Positions 44,401 to 54,543 of a stretch of DNA of 64,000 bases are shown here, piece by piece. The stretch lies in NCBI GenBank assembly GCA_030770425.1, contig JASJFT010000015.1, forward strand, positions 308,716-372,715, read 5' to 3'. The number at the start of each line of letters is the position of its first letter. Positions within the stretch are counted from its first letter, which is position 1. The DNA is from Darksidea phi (taxonomy: Eukaryota > Ascomycota > Dothideomycetes > Pleosporales > Lentitheciaceae). The translations under genes were made by a program, and so were the position numbers. Below the pieces are notes generated by a model, which had not been told where the DNA came from, searched no databases, and worked only from the letters and a program-made list of their open reading frames with translations.

Positions 44401-44834
44401 AAAGTCTCCATATGGTAGGCGAAGCCCGCGTCGAGGCAATCCTCAAACTCGAAGCACAGATCGCAGAGCTGAAAGAGGCCTTCCGTGTCGCCGAAGAGGA
44501 CACCAGACGCACCATCGATACACTTACCGAATCCCAGCGCCAGCTCCAGCAGCAGAATGAGAACCTTGCTGCGGCCCTCAAAAAGCGTAATGCTGAAGCC
44601 TTGAAGGCCGTTCAGGAGATGAAGGTTAAGGGCGTGGAGGTGCGCACTAAGGGCATCGAGCTGCATAAGGTAGCCAATGGCAAGATCAGCAAAGTCAGCG
44701 AGCGCGTCAAGATTGGCAAGAAGAGTGGGAAGAAGAGGGTTACCAAGCGTCAGTGGGACAGCGGATTTGGTGTTGATGAGAATATTGAGAACGATGTCGA
44801 TGAGCTAGGTATTGAGGAGGGCATCGTCAGCTAG
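41463..44834 (+). CDS. Large nuclear-type coiled-coil protein
   Basis: Single-exon frame of 1123 codons. The N-terminal ~200 residues are disordered and basic, with nuclear-localisation-like clusters (RRRKGRK, SKRKRVQ) and an acidic patch. From about residue 195 there is an almost continuous heptad-rich helix, interrupted by an acidic loop near 280-300 (AIDDDDDERLL) and another loop around 340-360, and extending to about 1075. The tail is Lys-rich (KIGKKSGKKRVTKRQ) and ends DVDELGIEEGIVS. This architecture is that of filamentous scaffold proteins such as nuclear-basket, spindle-pole or chromosome-axis proteins, but I see no family-defining motif. Codon use is uniform and strongly coding. Confidence 0.85.
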   Translation: MARLSGLASEHHPVGPGDAPRRRKGRKSAPSVDLSQGSKRAASPSLEPSQSKRKRVQIDDHEQLILELEDSVSRSQSQVTDTVVATGESTRRSRRHSEPVVAVQDEEDDSQITPPPSTQPAAGLTPHLNRIGAPHGRSSNARRARMSMPAQIDVEAGETIGSNEVQYAPYRAILDGRTRRRLRRSHISEEINHIEDHKKEDKKMREEYAELRRQLREKDQAITDLEFQLEAGRLGNMDMTDDRAEELEKQLAQARTEIAELRASSLYTGDSREPSAFDANYEAIDDDDDERLLLIDPNDPEGPQETLDDELLPNGEFAARALALSSQVTVQSLATMSQTSYDVLADASQTNPSSLPDKISDRAVKRYEGEIERLTQQLADSQGALRVIAVELQNLHIVQPGASSDVIINKLRHGFEAVREELENLLPGRTKGLTNSELLHKIPELFEGVLTELRQKVELSETYHQKSRKLQLQFENVLDLLARSETHNKDLEEQNANLDNDNADKQQSIVKLEQSIATLTSVVDTQDKEIKQKAAEINGLKDEVQDKETALDRLRVSIEDYRADLHKVTVATTKLEEEHRVTIENMEQAHLHTVQELEARLEEESEARAVAEGEAAQKSEYIEELEGSIARIEQEVGTMTDELAVLRQRLAEETETRQTVEGQRDEQSNLAYDRANTIENLNEQIQDLEMKLENFRTNLEAERTQRAQTETALDEANQAIAELESNLHNAGIQANELRSKLFQVQEEKAKAISDLVEQAEEREVNHQALLGTETQLREGLEQELANLKVQVTQLEANIATLEGDISRMTHARNELEKDRDDRVASLSAQLVDIKQKYAALENSSNSTITTLQANITDLTNQVNFQKAENARIIEDAAEMERSLREDLGDKSEQIVVLANELNSSRVENEELVKQNRSLSQRVDEEAMELLQIDESHCKERAALKTVIETQNATIASLQNAAVQSATEYQEAIAEKNLEIESLHMVGEARVEAILKLEAQIAELKEAFRVAEEDTRRTIDTLTESQRQLQQQNENLAAALKKRNAEALKAVQEMKVKGVEVRTKGIELHKVANGKISKVSERVKIGKKSGKKRVTKRQWDSGFGVDENIENDVDELGIEEGIVS

Positions 44835-45393
44835 ATCACACTGTTATCGCTACGGTAGTCCAGGAGTTGGTACGATAGCATCGTCTGGAGATGTGTATTC
44901 TGTCATTGGACATTTGCACATGTTGGTTTCACGAGGTTCAAATTGGCGTTTGGGACAATGGCTTAGCATACGAAGGACGGATGGAAAAGCATGGGCTACA
45001 TACCCCCTCTAATGACAGCGTCTTACGGCCTCGTCACGACTTTGGGCATCTTTACGACATTCCTGGATATTCTCACGTCGCTATCAATGTTTGGAGGTAT
45101 AATGGGGTGTTACATGTGTATCGGGGTCTTGTCTGGCGTTTCTTTCATTGATAGCGGAATACATATTTAGGTTGTACAAATCTTATCGTCTTCTTTTGGG
45201 TCGATGTTCTGCCAGTGCCTAGGTGTCATTTGATGTTCATTCCGTTGCAGTCGTGCAGGTTTAGTACTCGGCTACTCATTCAATCCTTGTGTCCAGCTAT
45301 CCTTTGTCATTGTATAACAATCTCTCTCCTCGGTTTTGTTTACCACAACCGCTCCAGCATATCCATCCCATATTGGATACTGACAATGCATGA
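44835..45393. other. Intergenic
   Basis: No supported gene between the coiled-coil gene and the small frameshifted locus downstream. Confidence 0.45.
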
Positions 45394-45648
45394 TTTCCCT
45401 CCAGCATGGATAAGTACGCAGAACCCTGAAGTCAACAAAACTCCGTCTCCGGCTGAGCCGCGCGATCTGGAATCGGGTTTCGCTGACGCCTTTGATGTAA
45501 AGCAGGTACCAAGCCGGCGATGAATGTCTCTTTGGAAGGAGAGTATGCGCGGAGGAAGGCGGAAATAATGTCTCTTTCCTTGACTCGGTTGGACGTCCGA
45601 AAGGTGGAAGACGGAAAGTGGGAGGTGGTTATCGACTCGCTGGATTGA
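45388..45648 (+). pseudogene. Small frameshifted gene, unknown function
   Basis: Two adjoining frames look like one short protein. From ATG 45388 the frame reads MHDFPPAWISTQNPEVNKTP to DAFDVKQVP and stops at about 45521. In the next frame, KPAMNVSLEGEYARRKAEIM and a VRKVEDGKWEVVIDSLD end run to TGA at about 45646-45648. A one-base indel near 45508 would join them into about 86 residues. No family recognised; it may be a real small gene with a sequence error, or a broken one. Confidence 0.35.
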
Positions 45649-45821
45649 GGTTGGGGCGTATGTATGGCGTTCGTTTTCGAGCGGGGGTGTGGGAAGTGGG
45701 TCTCCTAAAGATATCGAGCAGGTCGAGTTCGATCCAGCCGTGCGCTATTTGTCCCCAATACTTAGGTCTCGTGGGTATACATCCTCATCCTTATTCAATC
45801 CTCATCCGTAGCGCACCCTCC

Positions 45822-46130
45822 TTACTCAAACCTCTGCTTCCCCGCCCCCGCCCCACTACCGCTAGCATCCGCATCCGCATCCTCCCCAACCAGCGTCCGC
45901 CCACTGCCCAACCACCGCCTACTTCCTCTACTCCCCCTCTTTCCTTTCTCTCCCCCTTCTCCTCTGCCCCCGTCCGACTCGGTGTTCTGCTCGACGACCG
46001 TCTTGGCGACTTTCCACAATGCCCATGTCTGGAAGACCATGGCGATGAGGATGAAGAAGAGGACGATGAGGATGCCGAAGAGGGTAAAGAGGAGGAGGAT
46101 CGTTTCGGACGAGTTGAGTTTGTGCGACAT
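45822..46130 (-). CDS. Small single-pass membrane protein
   Basis: A 102-codon frame from ATG 46130: MSHKLNSSETILLLFTLFGI, a hydrophobic helix LIVLFFILIAMVFQTWALW (about 18-42), then a Gly/Arg/Ser-rich, low-complexity tail. The upstream ATG at 46235 would add 35 residues of leader-like sequence. The short polar N-terminus and basic C-terminal flank suggest a membrane anchor. No family recognised. The tail contains a GCATCC hexamer repeat on the plus strand near 45865. Confidence 0.5.
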   Translation of the reverse strand: MSHKLNSSETILLLFTLFGILIVLFFILIAMVFQTWALWKVAKTVVEQNTESDGGRGEGGEKGKRGSRGSRRWLGSGRTLVGEDADADASGSGAGAGKQRFE

Positions 46131-46450
46131 GGTTGCGCGCGTGCGTGCGTGTGTGGGTAGGGAGCGAGGTAGATGGTGTGATCGCGTGATTGTGAGGTAG
46201 GGGAAGAGGGCTGCTAGCGACGACGGAATAAGCAATTTAATGGGATATACTCTCCACGTTCAAATGCAGGATGTTTCCGTCCCAAGTTCAAAAGTTAAGT
46301 CCGTCCCCTCGTTTTCCCTCCATCAAGGGCAGCCCACTGCTTTAAACACCCCCCATCGCACTTTCGATGCGACATCTTGGCTCCGATGGCGGGTAGCCAA
46401 GCCGTCACGTAAGTGTTTCACAGCGGAAGCTCCTCGCTTACCGACGTCGC

Positions 46451-46591
46451 ATGAACGACTCATGGCTGCGGGCCCTGGGTTCGATAGTGGGGAGCGTTGA
46501 AAGAATGGCCGAGGCGGGGAAGGTGGCGCGGGAGGTGGGGTTTGGTTGGCTCAAGAAACAGGATGCACCGATAGGCAGCGTTGCGACTTGA
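46451..46591 (+). CDS. Short ORF, possible small protein or terminal exon
   Basis: A 46-codon frame (MNDSWLRALGSIVGSVERMA, ending LKKQDAPIGSVAT) has protein-like amphipathic character and is open upstream into RKLLAYRRR. It may be the last exon of a small gene, with a GTAAGT donor near 46409 upstream, but no consistent model could be built. No family recognised. Confidence 0.25.
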   Translation: MNDSWLRALGSIVGSVERMAEAGKVAREVGFGWLKKQDAPIGSVAT

Positions 46592-46915
46592 CTGCCGGAT
46601 CCCGTATATGCTTCAGGAGGCGAGAAGAAGCGGCACAGCCAGCCATGCGGGTTGACAGAAGAGAAAGTGCGAAAGCTCTTTGGTGCTAGGTTGACTGTAT
46701 TAGAAATTGCTCTCGATCTTGTATAATGTCGCTATATTCGATTTTCGTACAACTCCCTAGCGCCCTGTACATGCACTTGGGGTAGTAAAGCAAGAGTCTC
46801 GCAGATTCGTGGCTTCAGCTTTAATGACAACTTTAACATCATTTAATTTCCTCTCGTAGCGGTTTCCACCATCCCTTGGCGTGGGATTGTGTGATCGAAC
46901 TGCGCTGGCGGAGAG

Positions 46916-47104
46916 TTATAGGATAGCGACAACAGCGAGAAGAAAAAGAATTAGTATTAGAGAAGCGGATGCGAGGTAAATGAATTCCAACGCATGTAGT
47001 AGTATAATAGGAGCTAAGACGAAAGAGGTTCCAAACAGGAGAAATGCAAGAAGCCCTCTGCGTATCCAGGAAAGGTAGGTCTCATCGCCGTGACGAGAGC
47101 ACAA
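46916..47104 (-). CDS. Hydrophobic ORF, weakly DUF202-like
   Basis: A 62-codon frame with YLSWIRRGLLAFLLFGTSFV followed by two further hydrophobic stretches. The WIRxxLAxxxFG-type start resembles DUF202 membrane proteins, but the frame overlaps the end of the WD40-type gene by 23 bases and lacks the rest of that domain's features. It may be chance or a relic. Confidence 0.2.
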   Translation of the reverse strand: MCSRHGDETYLSWIRRGLLAFLLFGTSFVLAPIILLHALEFIYLASASLILILFLLAVVAIL

Positions 47105-49335
47105 CCTTGCTCAAAGCACGGACCTCTTCCCTCAGCATCGCCATCTCGCGTCGCAGCTTTTCATTATCCTCTCTCAAGCATATTTCAACTTTGCCCACAG
47201 CCAGCGTATCCTCTTCGATGGCGTTCTGTGCCTCCACCTTCGCCTCACTAGCCTTTCTCCCCTCTTTTCTTTCAACAATCTTGGCAGATCGCTCCTCCCA
47301 CTTCTTCTCCTGTTCATGCAACCCCGGTTCAAAGCTAAAGTCTCTCCTCGGCTGTTGGCCGGGCGGTGCCGGGAACGGGCTGCGCTCAGCCCAGCTGGCC
47401 TTTCTGCTGTCAATTCCGGCTTCGCTATCTATAGCCTTAGGGGAGCTGCGCGTCGCGAACGAGACTTTTCGGGGTGGTAGACTGCAGTAGTCTTGTATAG
47501 CGACCGGCGATGAGAGCTTTCTGCTTGATCTAGGCACGATGCGTCCTGGTGGGCCTAGAGTATCGAATAGTGTTGGACGAGGGCTAGTGGTGCGGCTTTG
47601 CGTGATCGGTTTCTGTGAAGTTGGTGGCGTGGTGAAGACCTCGTCCTCTGAAGACTGCGAGTACATAGATGAAGAAGCCGAAGATGGCGATCTTGGCGCT
47701 CTCAAAGCATCTGAGAAGAAGACATCGAAAACTTCCCTCGATTTGCGACGGAGTTGCGCCTCTTGCATTGGCGACGAAATCCGAGAGGCAGGGCTCGAAG
47801 GCAGAGACCTATGCGGAGAAGATGCTTTGTCTGGCGTTTTGAACGTCTCGGTTACAATCCTAGGACGGATGAACGATTGACGTCGTGCATGATGTTGTGT
47901 TCGCTCGACGTGCAAGGGCGGGCCGTGGGAAATGTCAGATGACCTACGAAGAACCGATCTCATACGAGGCTCAGGGCAGAAGAGATCTCTGCCGCCGTCG
48001 AAGCGGATGGGACTCATGTCGCCGGCTCGCTGAGCGGGTGCTGTGATTTTTCTGACCGTTCCGGATCCTTCGTCAGATGACTCCTCATACGCTTCTAGTA
48101 ACGTATCTAGAACGGGTTCATGCTGTTCCTCGTATGCTGAGCAAGGCGATAACCCGCGTCTGCTCGGTAGCACCGAAGGCGCAGACATGTCCCCAATCCA
48201 TCCGAGAGTGACAATCGGTGCGTACATTGCCACTTCATGGACTAACAGTCCTAGAACATTAAAGACCATAACCTTGCCCGCTTGTGTCCCAACAGCGATG
48301 AAGATTTCCATTCCTTCATATGCCCGATCATCATCCGTTGATGGATCGCCACCAAGAAGCACATCTCTATAACTCCTCCCTCTTGAAACGAGCGGCTTAC
48401 CCGATGTGATAGCTAGGCAAGTCGCAGGCCCAGACACGTGCTACGTCCTGAGCACTCGTCCACCGTCCTCGAAGTCAACCAGCCGACATCGGCCGTCATT
48501 CCCAATGCTGACTACTCGCGCTTTGTATCCTGGAAGAAACTCAGCGGAAGTTATGCCCCCCATAACCGCCTTGTGTAGTTTTGTGATCGTCCCGACTCTC
48601 ATGGGCTGGAGCGAGATGCCTTGTATAGGCTCAAAAGACGCGTCCCAGTATGACGGTCGCCGGGGGGGTTTGGCTATTTTGAACAGAGACAGCGTTCCAT
48701 CTTGGAAGCCCACTAGGAAGGAGGCGTACGACGAAGTTGCGTTAGCCTGGAACGTTGCGTAGACAGCCGGGGACCCCGCATTCATAGGTTGGAGGTTGAC
48801 TAATGCGTTGCTCCCAAGCCTCAAGTCTTGTAGGCAGATCGTGGGTGGAGATGGCGAAGCCGAGAGCAGTATATTTCCGTCGGTCGAAATAGTGAGTACG
48901 TTGGGCGGTGAAGGGTGGATTTTCGGCGGTGGGAGAAGCTCGCCGGTGGGAATGTAGTACGCTTGGATGGCAGTGCTCAGCGTAGTGGAGAAGTACAGCG
49001 TGCGCGAGTCGGGCGAGAAGAGTAGCAGTCGCGGCTCGCCCTACGTGATGTTATCCCATGCCTCGGTGGCTAGTAGGCGACGTGTCGCTACTCACCTCAC
49101 GACTCTTCAGCCGATACTTCCTGTCGTCGCCGCGTGCGGGGTCATGCAAAATGACTAGATGACTGTCCGCTACCGCCAGCAGACTGCTGTTGTCATTGGC
49201 CACTCGTGCGTTGAGGATGCCATCCGTTGCACACTCGAACAAAGGCTTCCGGCTTGACTGGTCGTACGTGTGAATGGCGCTCGGTGTCGCAATGAATAAT
49301 CTGAAGTTGGTGGGGAGCCCAGACGTGCTCGTCAT
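47082..49335 (-). pseudogene. WD40-type beta-propeller protein with C-terminal coiled coil and one in-frame stop
   Basis: Exon 1 (49335-49096) and exon 2 (49040-47082) join in phase 0; the intron begins GTGAGT and ends CACGTAG. The first ~350 residues have propeller-like repeats (FIATPSAIHTYD, LLAVADSHLVILHD, LLLFSPDSRTLYFST, VLTISTDGNILLSASPSP). At 48443-48441 a TAG interrupts the frame, between GGRVLRT and HVSGPATCLAI; homologous sequence would be expected to have Trp (TGG) there. The frame then continues open for another 452 codons: a Ser/Pro/Arg-rich linker and a C-terminal coiled coil (ICLREDNEKLRREMAMLREEVRALSK). Total about 731 residues if read through. The architecture recalls NEDD1-type proteins; that is a guess. 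Confidence 0.7.
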
Positions 49336-49509
49336 GATGGATGCTGCGAATTAGCGATGCTGTTTGTAGGGATAGCGACATGGAGTGTCTCAATGCTGAA
49401 AACACAACGTAAGTGAGGAGATGTGGAGTCGGCGAGAATGGGGCAGGCGCGAGATGTCATTGCGTGCAAAAAGAAAGAGCTAGGGATAGAAAGAATCAAG
49501 TATGTCCCC

Positions 49510-50957
49510 TCATTTCAACCTAGCATACTGCTTCCCCCATTTCTCCGCGATATCCTCTTCGCTAAACTTCCTCGTCTTACGTCTCAACATCTCCGCCCGC
49601 TCCTCGACTGTCAGCTGCATCTGCTCACCCATCGGTACCAGACATCTCGCCAGATGCATGTAGTTTTTAGCAAGCAGAGTGAAGGTAATCATCAGGTAGT
49701 CGATATTGTAGAAGACGAGGGCGTGCTGATCGGAGTATTGTTGTTTTTGGGCGAGGAAGGCGATGGGGTGGTCGCGCCAGTGGCGGCGGGGGTTGAGGTG
49801 GTGCGAGGTGTGGTAGCCATCGTTGAAGCAGTAGCGGTTGCTCTGTTATTAGGTTAGCACAATAAAGGATCGTATGGACCTTGCTGACTTACGGCGACAT
49901 CGATGACGGTGATGCTGGAGCGGAAATCGGAGTCTGGCTCGTCCTCGTCCACAAACGCATGCTGGGCCCAGTTTCCGATCATGAGGCCTAACCGCATGAT
50001 CGCGAGCGGTACCAAGAAAACAAAGCATGTCGCCCGCGCGTTCACAAACGTGAACATGACATAAAGAAAAATATAATTCGCAATCTCGAACCCGCCCGCC
50101 TTTAGCGCGAGATCCGGTTTCCTTGTGCTGAGGAAGTATCGCGGCAGGTCGAACCAGCAGAAAAAATAGAACCTTCCAACGTAACGCAGGAAATGCCACA
50201 CATTATCTCTCTGGTATCGGACCGTAGAGCTGAGGTCATTAGGTCCGTTGCCCTCCACATGGTGATGCTTGACATGGTGGAAGTAGTATGAGTTCCACGT
50301 ATGCCCCATCAACGGATCCGTGATGTAGGGGAATGCCGAATCAACCAGCGAATATGCCTTGTTCAAAATCCCTCGCATATGGATATGCTGATGCATCATC
50401 AACGTATACGACCCCATGTAATATACCTGCATAGCGGAATGCAGCGGTCCATGCCACCAGTGGAAGCTGTAGAACATGTATATGGCGGAGGGTATGCTCG
50501 TAAAGAGATAGAGCAGCAGGTGTGTGAGCATAACCACATCGGTGTCTACGCGGACGACTGTGCGGCCCCACCGAACGTAGGGATCGATTATGTATTTGCG
50601 GAGAAGCGGGTTCTTGATATCAGGGTAATCGTAGGTTACGAAGACGGTAGGCTCGAAGGCGGAGGCGGTAGGGTTGTTGAGGTCTTTCATATGCGCGAGG
50701 GCTTGTTCTTCAGTATCCTGGGTATCTGCATATGTGAGCTCTTGGTTATGCAATTGAGAAACAGGAGACATACCTTCTGGTGATGACGAATCGAATCGCG
50801 TGTGCTTTGCGTCCGAATCATCCGAGTCTGAAGGAGTTTCCCGTGGCGGCTTGCTGTCCTTACTCTGGTGTCGCTCATAGTCCTTTTGTAGGATATCTAG
50901 GACCATGCGGTCCTGCGTTGTGAGCTGCGCATCGGGCTGAAAGTATAAATTCACCAT
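49510..50957 (-). CDS. Membrane fatty-acid desaturase
   Basis: Exon 1 (50957-49893) and exon 2 (49842-49510) give 465 residues; the intron has a GTAAGT donor and ATAACAG acceptor. All three histidine boxes of the di-iron FA_desaturase fold are present: HQHIH (about 195), HHVKHHH (about 229) and HTSHH in exon 2, with hydrophobic segments between. It introduces double bonds into acyl chains at the ER; regiospecificity cannot be read from sequence. There is no fused cytochrome b5 domain. The disordered N-terminus contains a possible 48-nt intron (GTATGT...CATATGCAG, about 50772-50725), a multiple of three, so retention or removal both keep the frame (465 or 449 residues). Confidence 0.88.
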
Positions 50958-51609
50958 GTTGTTCCCTGGGAAGTGAAGGAGTGACTGGCCAGAGTATAGG
51001 TACAGAGGGATGGGCTGTGACTCTCAATCTTGAGTAGCGCTAGCTAGGGTTCCGGGAGGACAGGGGAAGAGGCATGAGCGTCTTCCAATAAAAAGTCGGT
51101 CAGGGGAAGCGGTCGACGCGGGAGATTTGCCACCCGCAAGTTTTCCGACGATGGCTTCTTTCCAAAGCATGTGAAAGCGACCGGTAGCTTCTGAGGGGTA
51201 GAATTCGAGAAATTGTTGCGGGGCTCTCCACGACGCGAGGACGAAGTCGCGAAACGGCTGGCTAACTAGCGTGTTAGCAGATGACTAAGGAAACTTCGGC
51301 CTTTAATTGGCTGTATTGGACATTACTCCCCATCAATAACGGTCCACCCCCGACCTGTACATACTTGAATGATATCGTTTCGGTACAAAGAAACCTCCCC
51401 CCTCAGCAACTTCAACTAAAAAGTGCGAATGGTCGAAGCAATATCAAGTTGTCAGCGCATGTTCAATGGAGGACCCTCTCCTGTATGCTCACAAATTGCT
51501 CACATTAAGTACATCTTGCAAGACTTGCAGTGCCGACTGCAGTCTCACAACCTTAGCTTGTGTCTAAACCATGGTCGACGCTCGGCTGGATCCATCCTTA
51601 TGCCTGAAA
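50958..51609. other. Intergenic
   Basis: 5' flank of the desaturase gene and decayed sequence; no gene supported. Confidence 0.45.
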
Positions 51610-51883
51610 AGTTTCCCTTAAATAGTCAAGCTGAGCAAGAGAGTCGTAACACATGCGCTGTAGACTGGGTTTTGCTTGTTGATCTCAGCTAACAGCCCAG
51701 TAAACTTTTCGAGGGTATTCTAGCATCCTCGGTAGTACATGCTTCCAGTTCATGTGTAGCACTCGCCTGTATTTGCTTCAATTCCTTTTCAGCCTTGTAG
51801 AATGTTCTAGCTTGCTTCACAGTTGCGTCCAGGGCAACTGATATAGTAAAAACGCTAGCAAAAAGTCCTAGAACTTCAGCCAT
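51610..51883 (-). pseudogene. Fragment of a fungal NLR-type N-terminal domain
   Basis: The start MAEVLGLFASVFTISVALDA and the helix KAEKELKQIQ match the N-terminal helical domain (PF17111-like) of many fungal NLR and ankyrin proteins. Removing a GC-AG intron (GCGAGT...CGAAAAG, about 51775-51709) continues with FTGLLAEINKQNP, as expected for the family, but a stop follows within about 30 codons. It is a relic of a larger gene. Confidence 0.45.
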
Positions 51884-52713
51884 CTTTCCTCAAGCACGAC
51901 GACGCGTACGTTGGTCTGCCAAAGCCGCTAGGAAGGCCTATGGATGTTATGACATTTGAAATCCTCTAGAGGAAGCCTTGGAGAGGTTCCGCCCTCGGCG
52001 AAGGCATAGGGCGGACTGTCATGAAGACGTGAAGGCAAGGAAGGCAAGGCAACGGGGCATCCGAGGCAAGGCTGAAATAGAAAAGACCGGCTGACGGTAG
52101 TCAGTGTCCGCTTCATATTGTGAATGCGTGAAGCGCCACTCTTAATGGACGCATTTTCAAACTTTGCATAGATGAGCTAAGAATGTAGCTACACCTTAAT
52201 ATGCTTGTTGTTAAGATGTAGAGGCAGCAGTGAACATTCCAATATTGAAGAGAGAGGTGCTCTAAACGACGCTAAATAACGCTAAGCTCAATTGCCAATG
52301 CGTTGAGCGTTTGTTGCAAGCAAGTTGGCTGTGGTAACATTAGGTTTACTCTCATGGCAGTCCAGGTGAGCTTTCAGTTCCGAGATCAACCATGCCAAAC
52401 GCGCAAACGAGGTAAGAGACTAAAACAGGGCCATGGAAGGTTAGAGGGATCGGTAGCAAAGATAACAATGAAGGTGTCAGTTGAGTAGTGGGTGAAATTG
52501 ATATTTCCAAGAACGCTTGGTCCCGGGCTTAAGTAGTGACGTGACGAAATGATCCAGCTTTGATTACGTTTGGCTTCCGTAACTCTCCAAACTTAACGAG
52601 CAGCCCTATAGAATATGTTCGTCCCCGCTATGCTACAGAAAATGCAACTCGCTGCTTCAGATTATGTGTGGATCATCCTGAATTTCTCCTCTCGCCACCC
52701 ATTCAACTTCCCC
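51884..52713. other. Intergenic
   Basis: No gene supported. Confidence 0.4.
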
Positions 52714-53208
52714 TTATTGTGCCTTCTTGCGGCTGTCCTTCAGTGTAGCAATAGTGCGGTTCTTCTTGCGAACATAGAAGACTAGCATAACGTTCCCCAT
52801 CGCCGAAACACAGAGTCCAACAAACAGAATGGCGACGATGTTGGTGAAGTTCCGAATGTGTCCAGTAATGGCATCGATGTTCGCGAAGGTACTCTCAATT
52901 TTCTTGAGCGCATTGCCAAAGCTCTCGGTGTCGGAGGTCGTGATAACATTGTCGAATGTGTTGGCGAGGTTTCGGAGAATGGTCAGGACGGTGGACAGGG
53001 TTTCGGGGGTGACGGCTCTATCGGCTGTAGTGGCGATGCTCTTTAGCGCACTTTGGAAGCTCTTGACCGTTTCGGCAGAGATCGCTTCGTTGAGTGAGGT
53101 GGAGGAGGCATTGAGGAAGGTGATGAAGGCGTCGATTTGATGGAGGAAGATGTCCACACGGGCTTGAGTGTCGGGTGGGAGGACAATGTGTTGGTTGAAA
53201 GCAACCAT
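52714..53208 (-). CDS. Small helical protein with one C-terminal membrane segment
   Basis: A single-exon frame of 164 codons. Residues 1-115 form amphipathic helices with recurring hydrophobic/Ser-Thr patterns (IDAFITFLNASSTSLNEAIS, AVTPETLSTVLTILRNLANT). A hydrophobic stretch at about 120-147 (NIVAILFVGLCVSAMGNVML) is followed by a basic tail (YVRKKNRTIATLKDSRKK). This is a tail-anchored layout. I recognise no family; such short fungal proteins often occur near NLR/HET loci, and an NLR relic lies about 1 kb away, but no functional link is shown. Confidence 0.5.
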   Translation of the reverse strand: MVAFNQHIVLPPDTQARVDIFLHQIDAFITFLNASSTSLNEAISAETVKSFQSALKSIATTADRAVTPETLSTVLTILRNLANTFDNVITTSDTESFGNALKKIESTFANIDAITGHIRNFTNIVAILFVGLCVSAMGNVMLVFYVRKKNRTIATLKDSRKKAQ

Positions 53209-54543
53209 GTTGCCTGTGATGTTGATGTTTGTGTGTAGAGATGGAGTTAAGGACTTACACTTGTGATTTGGATATGAAATACGCGGAGTCTACAGATTTG
53301 CAGTGGCGCACCCGAAAGTTGCTTCGTAGACAGGTTCGAGCTTTACGCGAAATCCTCGTTCATGTGGTGATAGGCGGGCTAGTGAAGGCGAGACAAATCC
53401 GAGCAACAGCTAGGCATCGCATTCATGTGTGTTGATTTACAGTCAGTTTCTAGCCCCAGCACGCTTGTTCTAGCGCCACATTAGTCCTCGGATCCGGTAG
53501 TCGATGCGGTGCTACAGTATTTCTCATTGCCTAACTCTGACTGTGGTAGTTCTTCTGCGTATTAGTAAGTCTTGCTCACCATCTTCTCGATCCACTATCT
53601 TTGTCTTTACTCGCACAGCCCTATACGTCATCGAAAGCTAAGACCAGAAGCACTACACGTGCTCAGAGAGAGAATCGCCTCCACCACCGCAAAACAGCTA
53701 TTATTTCAAGCTGTACTTGAGGGGTCAGTGCTGACGAACCCGGGATCTGGAACCATGGGGAAATCTCCAGCGAGGGGTTCTAAGATACTTGATGTCGTCC
53801 AGATCGCTCCTTCTATGGAGCTCGAGACCGTAGTCGGACTCTTCCAGTATGCATCGCGCCTTCCATGCTGCCTCTTATGTTGAGCGTTGACACCTTTGGT
53901 ATACAATGCCAATATCTATACTAGAAGCGCCAGTGCCTTTCGATTACGACGCAGTTCATATCCCCAAATTACGTGCTACACGGGTTGCGTAGATTGTCTA
54001 TTAATACTGTACTTCACCAAAATGTACATACTGTAACTTCCGTTTATTACCGAGGATTATTGCAGGAAGTTTCGAACCGCTAAGAAATTTTCCTTGCGGC
54101 TTGAGTGCGTTGATAAACATATAATATGATGCATTTAGGTCACCAACTGATCTCGAATGTCTAGTTCCCCCCTCCTCCTTCACCCCCATTTACGCACTTA
54201 GAAACGCCATCAGAGCTTCTGACTATGACAGAAAAGCAAGTCGGTAGTGCTTCATCTAGAAGTGTATGGTGTTAATGTAGTGACCATGTTAATGGAAATA
54301 CTTAACAAGGAAAACTACTCCCATTGATCGAAGTGTGAACTTAGCTGCGTTATGCGCTGTCGCGATTCAAGCAATCCAGGCTGTCTATTTGTGTACAAGC
54401 ATTTCAATACTAGCCAACTCACTGCAAGCGCCAGCCTTTGACGGGAATGTCAAAGAACATCAAGTCTAGCAAACGCCAGACTGGTTTAACATTATAATAT
54501 TAGCAGTCCGCAGCCTTTTACACTCAAATGAAAGCCATCAACC
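53209..54543. other. Intergenic
   Basis: Several frames of 60-105 codons without domain character, including 53572-53883. No gene supported. Confidence 0.4.

Noticed and set aside
48408..48440. 33-nt intron removing the in-frame TAG of the WD40-type gene (GTAGCA...CCTAG)
   Set aside because: Shorter than any other intron here (45 nt or more) and it would delete the conserved HVSGPATCL segment.
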